This document shows positions 1 to 7,885 of a stretch of DNA of 64,000 nt, in pieces. Under the pieces are notes generated by a model. The model searched no databases, had not been told where the DNA came from, and saw only the letters and a list, made by a program, of their open reading frames with translations. Source of the stretch: Candidatus Gastranaerophilales bacterium (lineage in GTDB: Bacteria; Cyanobacteriota; Vampirovibrionia; Gastranaerophilales; Gastranaerophilaceae); contig CALUUP010000002.1 in assembly GCA_944323985.1 (NCBI GenBank), positions 1 through 64,000 of the forward strand, written 5' to 3'. Position 1 is the stretch's first letter; each line of letters opens with the position of its first letter. A program made the translations under genes and the position numbers.

Positions 1-89
1 TTGCCCTTGGCCAGACTTGAACTGGCACCGAGGGTGAACCCCGATTGGATTTTAAGTCCAACGCGTCTACCGATTCCGCCACAAGGGCA
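1..89 (-). tRNA. tRNA-Leu (anticodon UAA)
   Basis: Read on the minus strand, the sequence folds as a class II tRNA with a 7-bp acceptor stem (TGCCCTT with AAGGGCA), a D-arm GGCGGAATCGGTAGAC, anticodon loop CTTAAAA giving anticodon TAA, a long variable arm and a T-arm GGTTCAAGTCTGGCC-like stretch. It therefore reads UUA (and UUG) leucine codons. The discriminator A is at position 1, so whether CCA is encoded lies outside the window. Its 5' end is part of the 115-bp tandem repeat that follows. Confidence 0.95.
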
Positions 90-338
90 TGCGGATATTC
101 AATTTTCATATTCTCTGCTGCGGAATCGGTAGACTGCGTCTCCCTCCCCTCTCACAAAACTTGACATTGAGTCAACTTTTGTTCGGCAGAGTGCCACAAG
201 GGCATGCGGATATTCAATTTTCATATTCTCTGCTGCGGAATCGGTAGACTGCGTCTCCCTCCCCTCTCACAAAACTTGACATTGAGTCAACTTTTGTTCG
301 GCAGAGTGCCACAAGGGCATGCGGATATTCAATTTTCA
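78..338. repeat. 115-bp tandem repeat seeded on the 5' end of tRNA-Leu
   Basis: Two identical 115-bp units (78-192 and 193-307) are followed by the first 31 bp of a third (308-338). The first 31 bp of each unit is the tRNA 5' end plus its upstream flank. The remaining 84 bp (109-192) is extra sequence bounded by CTCTGC (113-118) and GCAGAG (186-191). It holds an inverted copy of 15 bp of the tRNA D-arm (120-134, mirror of 65-79) and a long hairpin (154-182: 11 of 12 pairs around a 5-nt loop). No coding potential is visible. This fills most of the gap between the tRNA and the next gene. Confidence 0.9.
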
Positions 339-394
339 AGCAACCTTAACGGCTACTAGTTAAATATAATATAAAAGTTTTTAGAAGTCAAATA

Positions 395-424
395 AAAAAG
401 AGTAGAAATTTTTCTACTCTTTTT
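395..424 (-). terminator. Rho-independent terminator after the YtxH gene
   Basis: A 13-bp perfect stem (396-408 with 411-423, GAGTAGAAA core) with a 2-nt loop and an A-run on the plus strand forms a U-tract when read on the minus strand. It lies 25 bp behind the stop of the minus-strand gene at 449 and could also work in the other direction. Confidence 0.75.
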
Positions 425-448
425 AGTTTTTGTTTTTATATCCTAAAA

Positions 449-718
449 TTAAGCTTCTTGACCTTCTTTTTGTTTATTTAAAAGATCTTGTAATTTGTTC
501 ATAATTTCTTCGCTTTTTTCTTGAGCATCAGAAATTAAGTTATCAGCTTTTCTTTGGATATCTTTTACAGTTTCATCTGTTTTTCTTGCCATATCAGAAG
601 CCATATCACCTAACATTTCTCTTGTTTCTGCCCCTGATTTTGGTGCTAACAAAATCCCTGCTACCGCACCTATTGTTGCACCTATTGCAAAACCTGCTAA
701 AAATCTTGTTACTGACAT
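449..718 (-). CDS. YtxH domain-containing protein
   Basis: This 89-residue protein has one N-terminal hydrophobic segment (about residues 5-25, glycine/alanine rich, ending GILLAPKSGAETRE) followed by a charged amphipathic helix rich in K, D and E. This is the YtxH/GvpP-type layout: a short membrane anchor, the APKSG turn and a cytoplasmic coiled coil. The family is associated with stress responses in Bacillus, but its biochemical role is unknown. It is the last gene of a four-gene minus-strand run that alternates with small DUF948-like membrane proteins, and it is followed by a terminator. Confidence 0.85.
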   Translation of the reverse strand: MSVTRFLAGFAIGATIGAVAGILLAPKSGAETREMLGDMASDMARKTDETVKDIQRKADNLISDAQEKSEEIMNKLQDLLNKQKEGQEA

Positions 719-779
719 ATTATTTCTCCTTCTTTTGTAGTTTAACTTCTTTTTGTATTTTTTGTATTATCCGATTGTT

Positions 780-1148
780 TTACTTCTTTTTACTAAACAT
801 TTTAAATGCAGCACAAAGTCCGCTTGTAAAACCCTTAGAAATTGAGCCGGTTATACTGGCCAGTTTTGTAAACAGATTTAATGGAGAGTTTTTTATTGCA
901 TTTTTTATGCGTGTTATTCCGGCATCTGTTTTTATTATTATTCCGCTAACTATTTCTACAGACTTATTAATATTTTTCAACGTTGGTTCTAACTCAGTCT
1001 TTATTATAGTTGCTGTTTCATTAACATTTTGTGTTAATTTTGACAAATCAAATAATACTTTAAATAGCATTACGCCAACCAAAATAACTATTACTCCTGT
1101 TGAATATGCTAAAAAAGTTAAACCATTATATAATTGAGTTGTTTCCAT
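780..1148 (-). CDS. small membrane protein, DUF948-like
   Basis: This 122-residue protein has a transmembrane helix near residues 13-35 (LAYSTGVIVILVGVMLFKVL). It continues with a heptad-rich stretch of repeated N, T, I and K (about 38-85) and a basic C-terminus FKMFSKKK. That is the layout of DUF948/YtxG-like proteins, which in Bacillus are encoded next to ytxH. Here it stands between two YtxH-like genes, 12 bp after one and 61 bp before the other, so an operon is likely. Family assignment rests on layout and context, not on a strict motif. Confidence 0.65.
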   Translation of the reverse strand: METTQLYNGLTFLAYSTGVIVILVGVMLFKVLFDLSKLTQNVNETATIIKTELEPTLKNINKSVEIVSGIIIKTDAGITRIKNAIKNSPLNLFTKLASITGSISKGFTSGLCAAFKMFSKKK

Positions 1149-1160
1149 TATTACCTCTTA

Positions 1161-1475
1161 CTAATTAAAATCATAATCAGAAATATCTTCTAATTCTTTA
1201 GCTTTTCTCATTTTTTTTGATTTAAGCATATTTCCAAATTTTTTATATTGTTTTTCAAGTTTATACTTTAATAAATCAATAGAATCCAAAGCTTGTTTTT
1301 TTGCTTCATTAACTGCAGGAGAATGTTTTTCAGCCATGTCACAAACTGCATCTTTAAGTTTTTCTCTCATTTCTGCACCAGGACGAGGTGCGTATAATAT
1401 TCCTGCAACGATTCCGCCGATTACACCTGCTAAAAGTCCTATACCAAATCCTATTGAAGATTTTTCTTTACTCAT
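1161..1475 (-). CDS. YtxH domain-containing protein (second copy)
   Basis: The 104-residue product has the same architecture as the 449-718 protein. A glycine-rich membrane segment (about 8-27) ends GILYAPRPGAEMREKLKD, and a lysine-rich helical tail follows. The match APKSGAETRE versus APRPGAEMRE shows the two are paralogues. The gene follows the membrane protein at 1511-1882 by 35 bp. Function is unknown; a membrane-tethered coiled-coil stress protein is the usual description of the family. Confidence 0.82.
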   Translation of the reverse strand: MSKEKSSIGFGIGLLAGVIGGIVAGILYAPRPGAEMREKLKDAVCDMAEKHSPAVNEAKKQALDSIDLLKYKLEKQYKKFGNMLKSKKMRKAKELEDISDYDFN

Positions 1476-1510
1476 AACATAACCTCTTTCTTATTATCTT
1501 TGCTCAAATA

Positions 1511-1882
1511 TTATATCATATTTTGTACAAGGGTTAAACCCTTCCATGCTGCTTTTAGTATTTTGGATTTTTTTAGTCTTTTAGCAACCTTTATATTTAT
1601 ACTCCAAAACAAAATCATTGACATTAGACTCTTGAATACTTCTAGGGTAATTTTTTCTTTTTCTTCTTCAAATTTTTCCACAAAAATTTCTGATAAGTCT
1701 TTTAATTGTTCGGATATTTTTTGGATTAAGCTACAAATATCTTTTATTTTAAATCTGGAGCCATTTATAGATTTATTTATTTGATTTATTTTACAATCAA
1801 TTTTTACTAAGACTACTATCAAAGTTGCCGCTATAATTAATTGTGAGATAAAAACGATTGTAATAAAAAAATAAAAAAGCAT
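1511..1882 (-). CDS. small membrane protein, DUF948-like, first gene of the ytxGH-like run
   Basis: This 123-residue protein begins with a strong transmembrane helix (about residues 3-27), followed by a predicted coiled coil with many I, N, K and E residues, then a second hydrophobic patch near 88-100. It resembles the 780-1148 protein in size and order of elements but not closely in sequence. As the upstream member of the minus-strand run, it probably shares a promoter with the YtxH genes. I do not recognise a specific function. Confidence 0.6.
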   Translation of the reverse strand: MLFYFFITIVFISQLIIAATLIVVLVKIDCKINQINKSINGSRFKIKDICSLIQKISEQLKDLSEIFVEKFEEEKEKITLEVFKSLMSMILFWSINIKVAKRLKKSKILKAAWKGLTLVQNMI

Positions 1883-1964
1883 ATTTATCCATTCATATTT
1901 GTATTATTATATGATTATATTTTAGATTAACCTAAATTAAAATACACTTGGAGGATTATTTCTG

Positions 1965-3269
1965 GTGAAAAAATGGAAATTCTATTTAGCATTATTTTTT
2001 GCAAAATCGTCATATCAATTTTTGAAACTTACAAAATTATCTTCTGGAACTTCCATTATCGGAAAATATGTTTTAAAAATCGATAAAGATTTTCTTAAAC
2101 ATTCAAATTCATATATTTCTACAAAAATTAATGTTACCGGAACTAATGGTAAAACAACTACATCCGGATTAATCTCTCATTTAATTTTTAAAGAAAATCA
2201 TTCAATTATAAACAATTCTATGGGAGCCAATATGCTTAATGGAGTTGTTAATACAATTGCTACATCTTTAAATATTTTCAAAAAAACAGATTATTCAGTA
2301 ATTGAATCTGATGAAGCGTATTTAGCAAAAATTTATGATAAATTTGATGCAGACTTTCTCATTGTTACAAATTTATTCAGAGACCAACTTGATAGATATG
2401 GAGAACTTGAAACTACTAAAAAATTTATTCAAAATGGAATAAATAAAAAAGAAAATCTAACTTTATTTTTAAACGCAGATGATCCGCTAGTTGCAAGTTT
2501 ACAAGGGAATAACAAAATTTACTATGGTGTAGAAGATGTATTTTATGCAGATGAAAACCTAAAAAATAAGTCTTCTGTTGAAGAAATATTTAACTGTCCT
2601 TGCGGTAAAGAATTAAAATATTCCAAAAAATTCTATGCACAGCAAGGTCATTATTACTGTGATTGCGGATATTCAAGACCTGAACCTAAATATAAAGCTC
2701 AAGTGACTTTGTATAAAGACTGTTCAATTATAAAAATTAATGGAGAATCATATGAAGTTCCTTTGATTGGCCTATTTAATGCTTATAATGCTCTCGCAGC
2801 AATTTCTCTCTGTTTAGAATTAGGAATTAAAAATATAAAAGAAAATTTGACTTCATTTAAAGTTGCATTTGGAAGAAGTGAGGTTAAATATTTAAATGGT
2901 AAAAAAGTTTTAATACAATTAATTAAAAATCCCATTGGGGCAAATGAAGTTTTAAAAACAGTTGATTTAGATTCTAATATTTTAATTGTTATTAACGATA
3001 ATTATGCAGATGGACGAGATGTTTCTTGGCTTTGGGATGCTCAATTTGAATTATTAAAAAATGCAAATAAAGAAATTGTAGTTTCAGGTATAAGAGCTAA
3101 TGATATGGCATTAAGATTAAAATATGCTGATGTTAAGAACGTTAAAATAATCGAAAATATTAATCAAGCAATTGAACACTTATCAAAAAATGCAGATAAT
3201 AATATTACAATATTGCCAACATACACTGCATTATTAAAAATAAATAAAATGAAAGGATTTAAGGAGTAA
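1965..3269 (+). CDS. murT: Lipid II isoglutaminyl synthase subunit MurT (Mur ligase family)
   Basis: MurT, with the glutaminase GatD, amidates the alpha-carboxyl of D-Glu in lipid II. The 434-residue protein has the Mur-ligase P-loop GTNGKTTT (59-66), a middle domain interrupted by a zinc ribbon with cysteine pairs near 211-213 and 232-234 (CPCG and CDCG), and a C-terminal DUF1727 region. These match the MurT subfamily rather than MurC-F. GTG is chosen as start because GGAGGA lies 9 bp before it. The usual partner gatD is not adjacent: pdxJ follows after 3 bp, and no glutamine amidotransferase is encoded in this window. Confidence 0.88.
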   Translation: MKKWKFYLALFFAKSSYQFLKLTKLSSGTSIIGKYVLKIDKDFLKHSNSYISTKINVTGTNGKTTTSGLISHLIFKENHSIINNSMGANMLNGVVNTIATSLNIFKKTDYSVIESDEAYLAKIYDKFDADFLIVTNLFRDQLDRYGELETTKKFIQNGINKKENLTLFLNADDPLVASLQGNNKIYYGVEDVFYADENLKNKSSVEEIFNCPCGKELKYSKKFYAQQGHYYCDCGYSRPEPKYKAQVTLYKDCSIIKINGESYEVPLIGLFNAYNALAAISLCLELGIKNIKENLTSFKVAFGRSEVKYLNGKKVLIQLIKNPIGANEVLKTVDLDSNILIVINDNYADGRDVSWLWDAQFELLKNANKEIVVSGIRANDMALRLKYADVKNVKIIENINQAIEHLSKNADNNITILPTYTALLKINKMKGFKE

Positions 3270-3272
3270 AAA

Positions 3273-3989
3273 ATGCTATTAGGAGTAAATATAGATCACG
3301 TTGCAACATTAAGAAATGCAAGAGGCGGATTAGAACCGGATGTTTTAACAGCAGCAAGAATTTGTAAAGAATGCAAAGTTGCATCAATTACTACTCATTT
3401 AAGAGAGGATCGAAGACATATTAAAGATGCAGATGTTGAAGCAATTAGAATGTTACCTAGAGTAAGACTAAATTTAGAAATGGCCATGACAAAAGAAATG
3501 CAGGAGATTGCCTTAAGAATAAGACCTCACGCAGTTTGTATTGTACCTGAAAAAAGACAAGAAGTAACAACTGAAGGAGGCTTAGATGTTGCAGGACAAT
3601 TAGATTGGGCAATTGAATTTACTCGTCCGCTTTTGGAGAAAAAAATTGAAGTAAGTTTTTTCATAGATCCTGATGTACATCAAATTTCTGCGGTTTCTAA
3701 AACAGGTGCTCCATTTATTGAATTACATACTGGAAGATATTCTGAAGCCTTTGGAACTATGGAAGAGGAAAAAGCATTTGAAGATTTAAAAGGTGCTGCA
3801 ATTTTTGCTAAGAATTTTGGTTTGGGTGTGAATGCGGGACACGGCTTGAATTATCAAAATGTCAGCAGAATGCATGAAATCCCTAATTTGCACGAATTAA
3901 ATATTGGTCATTCTATTATCTCACGATCTATTTTTGTTGGTTTAGAACAAGCAATTAAAGAAATGAAGAAATTGGTTGAAGAAGCTTAG
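3273..3989 (+). CDS. pdxJ: Pyridoxine 5'-phosphate synthase
   Basis: PdxJ condenses 3-amino-2-oxopropyl phosphate with 1-deoxyxylulose 5-phosphate in the DXP-dependent vitamin B6 route. The 238-residue product has the family length and opens with GVNIDHVATLRNARGG. It also shows TTHLREDRRHI, the central PEKRQEVTTEGGLDV and the C-terminal NAGHGLNYQNV and NIGHSI signatures of this TIM barrel. It starts 3 bp after murT with an in-gene AAGGAG, so the two are co-transcribed. It ends 1 bp before the convergent rlmH stop. Confidence 0.95.
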   Translation: MLLGVNIDHVATLRNARGGLEPDVLTAARICKECKVASITTHLREDRRHIKDADVEAIRMLPRVRLNLEMAMTKEMQEIALRIRPHAVCIVPEKRQEVTTEGGLDVAGQLDWAIEFTRPLLEKKIEVSFFIDPDVHQISAVSKTGAPFIELHTGRYSEAFGTMEEEKAFEDLKGAAIFAKNFGLGVNAGHGLNYQNVSRMHEIPNLHELNIGHSIISRSIFVGLEQAIKEMKKLVEEA

Positions 3990-3990
3990 A

Positions 3991-4461
3991 TTATTTATGA
4001 TAAGTTTCATTTTTCAAGATTTTAAAAGCTCGATAAATTTGCTCGACTAATAGTAGTCGGGCAAATTGATGTAAGAATGTCATTTTTGAAATACTTAGTT
4101 TAAAATTAGCTCTTTGTGAAACTTTTGGAGAAATTCCGCAAGAAGAGCCTATTACAAATACTAGCTCACTTATACCATTTTTTGTTATTTCATCGATTTT
4201 AGAAGCAAAATCTTCTGATGAAAGCTGTTTACCTAAAATTTCTAATGTAATTACATATGAATCTTTTTTTATATTAGCCAAAATTTTATCAGCTTCTTGA
4301 TCTAAAGCTTTTTCTATAAGATTTTCATCTTTAATTTCTATAGGTTGTAATTCAACTATTTCGATAGAAGTATAAGGTGTTAAACGTTTTAAAAATTCGT
4401 CAATTCCTTCTTTTAAAAATTTTTCTTTGATTTTACCTAATGCAATTACTTTTATTTTCAT
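3991..4461 (-). CDS. rlmH: 23S rRNA (pseudouridine-1915-N3)-methyltransferase
   Basis: RlmH is a small SPOUT methyltransferase acting on helix 69 of 23S rRNA. The 156-residue length is typical. The C-terminal half has the SAM-binding trefoil knot: LVFVIGSSCGISPKV (usual form VIGG-x-x-G) and LSISKMTFLHQFARLLLVEQIYRAF. The change of GGP/GGA to GSS in the glycine loop is mild. It is the last gene of the nifU-nifS-mscS-rlmH run, 3 bp after mscS. Confidence 0.93.
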   Translation of the reverse strand: MKIKVIALGKIKEKFLKEGIDEFLKRLTPYTSIEIVELQPIEIKDENLIEKALDQEADKILANIKKDSYVITLEILGKQLSSEDFASKIDEITKNGISELVFVIGSSCGISPKVSQRANFKLSISKMTFLHQFARLLLVEQIYRAFKILKNETYHK

Positions 4462-4464
4462 AAA

Positions 4465-5304
4465 TTAATTTTCTTTAGCCATATAGATACTAGTAGAAGG
4501 AAAAGCAAACTCAATACCTTCTTCTCTAAAACGATGAATAATTTGCTTTATAATACAACTTTTAACTTCTACCCAATCAGCCCAAGAAGCTTGATTTGTA
4601 TAAGCAACAAGCCTTAATTGAATTGAACTCGGTGCCATATTATCAATAAAAGCCAATTCGCCTTCTAAAATATTATCATTTTTAGCTGCTATTTCTTTTA
4701 AAATTTCGACTCCTTTATCAATTTTTTCATTAGAAGTCCCATATTCAATATCAATAGAAAGATCAATTCTTCTTTTATAAGCTTGAGAAACATTTGTAAT
4801 TTCTTCATTTGCAAGCTGATTGTTAGGAACATTTACTAAATATCCTTCAAGAGTCCTAACTGAAGTTGAACGAAGATTAATATTTTCAACAGTTCCTTCA
4901 TAACCATTGAATTTAATATAATCTCCGATTTTATATACTCTATCAGCTAATAAACCAACTGAGCCAAAAATATTCCCAATAGCTTCCTTAGCAGCAAAAC
5001 CAACGGCTAAACCTGTAATCCCAAAACCTGCAATTAATGAAGATACATTATATCCAAAACTTTGCAAAAACCCTGCAAGAAGTATAAATACAATAGTTGC
5101 TTTTAATATTCTTGAAAGTACTGGAAGTAAATTATATAACGCTGAATCTGAATTTTTATCTCTTAACTTTCTTTCTAACTTATTGTAAAAAATATCAACA
5201 ATTTTACAACCTAACCAAATCAATAGAATATTTATACCGACACCAATTACAAATTTCATATGAGTTTCAATGAATTTTATAAAGAAGCTAAGTATTTTTT
5301 CCAT
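4465..5304 (-). CDS. mscS: MscS-type mechanosensitive channel
   Basis: This small mechanosensitive channel (279 residues) has three N-terminal membrane helices (about 12-35, 60-82, 88-115). The pore-lining TM3 carries the glycine/alanine pattern GFGITGLAVGFAAKEAIGN. The beta domain (VYKIGDYIKFNGYEGTVENI) and the alpha/beta C-terminal domain follow. Such channels release solutes during osmotic downshock. Its length matches E. coli MscS. It sits 2 bp downstream of nifS, so expression is tied to the Fe-S genes by position only; no functional link is implied. Confidence 0.92.
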   Translation of the reverse strand: MEKILSFFIKFIETHMKFVIGVGINILLIWLGCKIVDIFYNKLERKLRDKNSDSALYNLLPVLSRILKATIVFILLAGFLQSFGYNVSSLIAGFGITGLAVGFAAKEAIGNIFGSVGLLADRVYKIGDYIKFNGYEGTVENINLRSTSVRTLEGYLVNVPNNQLANEEITNVSQAYKRRIDLSIDIEYGTSNEKIDKGVEILKEIAAKNDNILEGELAFIDNMAPSSIQLRLVAYTNQASWADWVEVKSCIIKQIIHRFREEGIEFAFPSTSIYMAKEN

Positions 5305-5306
5305 CT

Positions 5307-6494
5307 CTACGCCTTTCTTCTTCTTAACTCCGCTAACTCATCTTGGAATGGAGATAAAGAAGTCAATTTATCCATAATCACAGGTAATTTCTCTATTACA
5401 TAATCAATCTCATCTTCCTTAGTATATCTTGATAAACTAAATCTGATGGAACCGTGTAATGCAGTAAAAGGAATACCCATTGCCCTCAACACGTGACTTG
5501 GTTCAAGAGATCCAGAAGTACAAGCACTACCAGAACTTGCACATACACCTATATCACTTAAATGAAGTAAAATAAGCTCTCCTTCCACATATTCAAAACC
5601 AATATTTGCAGTATTAGGAACTCTATTTGATATAGACGTATTCAATCTTGCATTAAACACATTTTTCAAAATACCTTGTTCTAATTTATCACGTAATCTT
5701 TTTACTTCTTTTAACTCGTAATCAAGAGCACTTTGAGCTAATTCTGCAGCTTTTCCAATACCTACAATATAAGGAACATTTTCCGTTCCGGCTCTTAAAC
5801 CTCTTTCTTGATGCCCTCCAATAACTAACGGAGTAAATCTAACATTCGATTTAGCATACAATACTCCAACCCCTTTAGGAGCGTGAAATTTATGTCCAGA
5901 AATTCCCAATAAATCGATCTTAGTATCTTTAACATTCATCGGAATTTTACCGGCAGCTTGAACAGCATCTACAAAAAATCTTGTTTCAGGAGATTTTGTT
6001 TTAATATATTCACCAATTTCTTCAACTGGATTGATAACCCCAGTTTCGTTATTTGCCCACATTACGGATACTAATGCAGTATCTTTTCTTAATTTCGATT
6101 TTAATTCTTCAAAGTCCAATTCACCCTGTGAATTTACGCCAATATAATCAACTTCATACCCGTTTTTTTCAAAATACTTATAAGTATTCAAAACACAAGG
6201 ATGTTCTACTTTCGTTGTAATAATATGTTTCTTTTCTTTATTACAGTCAAGAACACCTTTTATCGCCATATTAGCCGATTCAGAGCCACAAGAAGTAAAA
6301 TAAATATCTTTTTCATTTTCAGCCCCAATAAAATCTCTAATTTGAACTCTTGCCTTTTTTATTGCATCAGCTGGTTTTTTAGCAAAATCATACATACTAG
6401 AAGGGTTTGCATATTCTTCTTTAAAAAAAGGCAGCATTGCTTCAAAAACTTTTTCATCCACCTTCGTTGTTGCATTATTATCCAAATAAATCAT
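5307..6494 (-). CDS. nifS: Cysteine desulfurase NifS
   Basis: This PLP enzyme converts cysteine to alanine and passes sulfur to the NifU scaffold. The 395-residue sequence starts MIYLDNNATTKVDE, has the PLP-binding lysine in SGHKFHAPKGVG (about 200-211) and the catalytic cysteine at 325 in SSGSACTSGSLEPSHVL. The long loop around that cysteine is of the class I (NifS/IscS) type. The start overlaps the nifU stop by 4 bp, indicating translational coupling. In anaerobes lacking nitrogenase, this NifS/NifU pair is the general Fe-S assembly system. Confidence 0.95.
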   Translation of the reverse strand: MIYLDNNATTKVDEKVFEAMLPFFKEEYANPSSMYDFAKKPADAIKKARVQIRDFIGAENEKDIYFTSCGSESANMAIKGVLDCNKEKKHIITTKVEHPCVLNTYKYFEKNGYEVDYIGVNSQGELDFEELKSKLRKDTALVSVMWANNETGVINPVEEIGEYIKTKSPETRFFVDAVQAAGKIPMNVKDTKIDLLGISGHKFHAPKGVGVLYAKSNVRFTPLVIGGHQERGLRAGTENVPYIVGIGKAAELAQSALDYELKEVKRLRDKLEQGILKNVFNARLNTSISNRVPNTANIGFEYVEGELILLHLSDIGVCASSGSACTSGSLEPSHVLRAMGIPFTALHGSIRFSLSRYTKEDEIDYVIEKLPVIMDKLTSLSPFQDELAELRRRKA

Positions 6495-7327
6495 ACTTGC
6501 TCCACTTCTATAGAAGAATCTACTTTATCCTTCAAAATTGTTTCAACAAAATTCTTTAATGTCATTGCCGCATTTTTACATCCGCTACACATTCCGGTTA
6601 ATTTAACTTTTACAACATTCCCAACAACATCCACCAACTCTATATCGCCGCCATCTTTTTGAAGTTGAGGAGAAATCTGCTGATCAATTACTTTACTAAT
6701 TTTTAAAATCTTTTGAGTTGGAGTAAGCTCTTTTTCTTGTCCTTCTTTTTTTAGATATGTTTCAATCATATCTTTAATAACACCCTTGCAACGTCCGCAA
6801 GCACCACCTGCTTTTGTATAATTCGTAACCTCTTCAACTGTTTTCAAACCATTGACCTTAATAGCTTCCCAAATTTGATTTTCTGTAACATTAAAACAGG
6901 TACAAACTACTTTATCTCCTGAATGAGTCTGAGTATAATCATCACCAAAGACATCTTCATCTTCACCATAATATTTTTTCAAAGCATCTTCTAAAGCTTC
7001 GTGTCCCATAACAGAACAATGCATTTTTTCTTGAGGAAGCCCATCCAATTCATCTGCAATATCTTTATTTGTAATTTTTGCAGCTTCTTCAATAGTTTTG
7101 CCAATAATCATTTCTGTCAAAATACTTGAACTAGCAACGGCAGAACCACAACCAAATGTTAAAAACTTAGCATCTTTAATAACATTACCATCAAGCTTTA
7201 TATATAATTTTAAAGAATCACCACAAGCAAGCGAACCTGCCTCTCCAATCAAATCAGCATCATCAATTTTACCGACATTTCTAGGATTTCTATAGTGATC
7301 CAAAACCTTCTCTGAATATTCCCACAT
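6491..7327 (-). CDS. nifU: Fe-S cluster assembly scaffold NifU (three-domain)
   Basis: NifU of 278 residues contains all three classical parts. The IscU-like domain (1-125) has scaffold cysteines in ACGDS, FGCGSA and HCSVMG. The central [2Fe-2S] BFD-like domain (about 138-190) has CTCFNV and GGACGRCKG. The C-terminal NifU domain has GMCSGCKNAAMT. It builds Fe-S clusters with sulfur from the overlapping nifS gene. No nitrogenase gene is visible nearby, so a housekeeping role is inferred. A small zinc-ribbon gene lies 65 bp upstream on the same strand. Confidence 0.95.
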   Translation of the reverse strand: MWEYSEKVLDHYRNPRNVGKIDDADLIGEAGSLACGDSLKLYIKLDGNVIKDAKFLTFGCGSAVASSSILTEMIIGKTIEEAAKITNKDIADELDGLPQEKMHCSVMGHEALEDALKKYYGEDEDVFGDDYTQTHSGDKVVCTCFNVTENQIWEAIKVNGLKTVEEVTNYTKAGGACGRCKGVIKDMIETYLKKEGQEKELTPTQKILKISKVIDQQISPQLQKDGGDIELVDVVGNVVKVKLTGMCSGCKNAAMTLKNFVETILKDKVDSSIEVEQV

Positions 7328-7392
7328 TTTATTTATAACCTCGTATCTGTGTAATTGGATTTACTCCCCTACATAATTTTACAACAAAATTA

Positions 7393-7707
7393 CTAATTTT
7401 CTAATCTTTTTTGTTCTTGACGTAAAAATTCACAATCAGCTTCTAATCTTTTATCTTCCATCGCTTCAATTAAATCATCGATAGATTTAATTTGTCCTAA
7501 TTCAAACCCGACTTCTGCATACAAAACACAATCATTACACAATCTGTAAGGTCCGTATTGAACAGAACCAGCTAAAGGTTTTTCTTCCCCACAAGCATTA
7601 CATACAAACAATTCATTTTCAGAATCAGGATTTTCTTCTATATCATCCAAACGCATCTGTTCAACAACCATCTGCATTTCTTTTACAACTTCTTCTTTTG
7701 TTTTCAT
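7393..7707 (-). CDS. small zinc-ribbon-like protein
   Basis: This product of about 104 residues begins with an acidic helical stretch (MKTKEEVVKEMQMV). It then has a CxxC...CxxC zinc-binding pattern (FVCNACGEEK and YRLCNDCVL), followed by another acidic helix. ATG at 7707 is preferred over upstream in-frame codons because GAGGTGG lies just before it. I do not recognise the family. It could be a small metal-binding regulator, and it is divergent from fliD across a 178-bp regulatory region. Confidence 0.6.
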   Translation of the reverse strand: MKTKEEVVKEMQMVVEQMRLDDIEENPDSENELFVCNACGEEKPLAGSVQYGPYRLCNDCVLYAEVGFELGQIKSIDDLIEAMEDKRLEADCEFLRQEQKRLEN

Positions 7708-7769
7708 TTTAACCACCTCGCATATAAACATTATACATTATATTAGAACCATAAAATTATATAAGAGAA

Positions 7770-7791
7770 TATTGTTTACAATTGTAACAAT
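7770..7791. promoter_or_regulatory. near-palindrome ATTGTTtACAATTGTAACAAT between zinc-ribbon gene and fliD
   Basis: The stretch reads ATTGTT-T-ACAATTGTAACAAT, an inverted repeat with one extra T. It contains TTGTAACAAT, a core that also occurs in the mirrored boxes at 42583-42657. It lies in the divergent intergenic region, about 40 bp upstream of the fliD -35 box. It may be an operator for either gene; this is inference. Confidence 0.4.
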
Positions 7792-7808
7792 CTCCTCCAT
7801 CCAAAGGG

Positions 7809-7856
7809 TTGAAAAGCAATATCACATGTATTATAATATGTATATACTGTATATAC
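7809..7856 (+). promoter_or_regulatory. fliD promoter with double GTATATAC operator-like site
   Basis: A sigma70-type promoter is visible as TTGAAA (7809-7814), a 17-bp spacer and TATAAT (7832-7837). The expected start point is covered by GTATATAC-T-GTATATAC (7840-7856), two copies of a self-palindromic octamer. A repressor binding there would block initiation. No sigma28-type box is evident. The ATG of fliD is 30 bp further on with AAAAAGGA as ribosome binding site. Confidence 0.6.
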
Positions 7857-7885
7857 TATATTAAAATAAAAAAAGGATTTTTATT

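Noticed and set aside
78..338. Tandem repeat considered as a CRISPR array
   Set aside because: Period is 115 bp with identical inserts rather than unique spacers, and no cas gene is present.
586..1137. 183-codon plus-strand frame antisense to the YtxH and DUF948-like genes
   Set aside because: Antisense shadow: product is a Leu/Phe/Ile-rich string typical of the complement of Lys/Asn-rich coding sequence.
449..1475. YtxH proteins considered as part of a gas vesicle cluster (GvpP-like)
   Set aside because: No gvpA, gvpF or other gas vesicle genes; the YtxH fold alone is common in non-vesicle genes.
5307..7327. nifU-nifS considered as a sign of nitrogen fixation
   Set aside because: No nifHDK or other nif genes; the pair is common as the general Fe-S assembly system of anaerobes.
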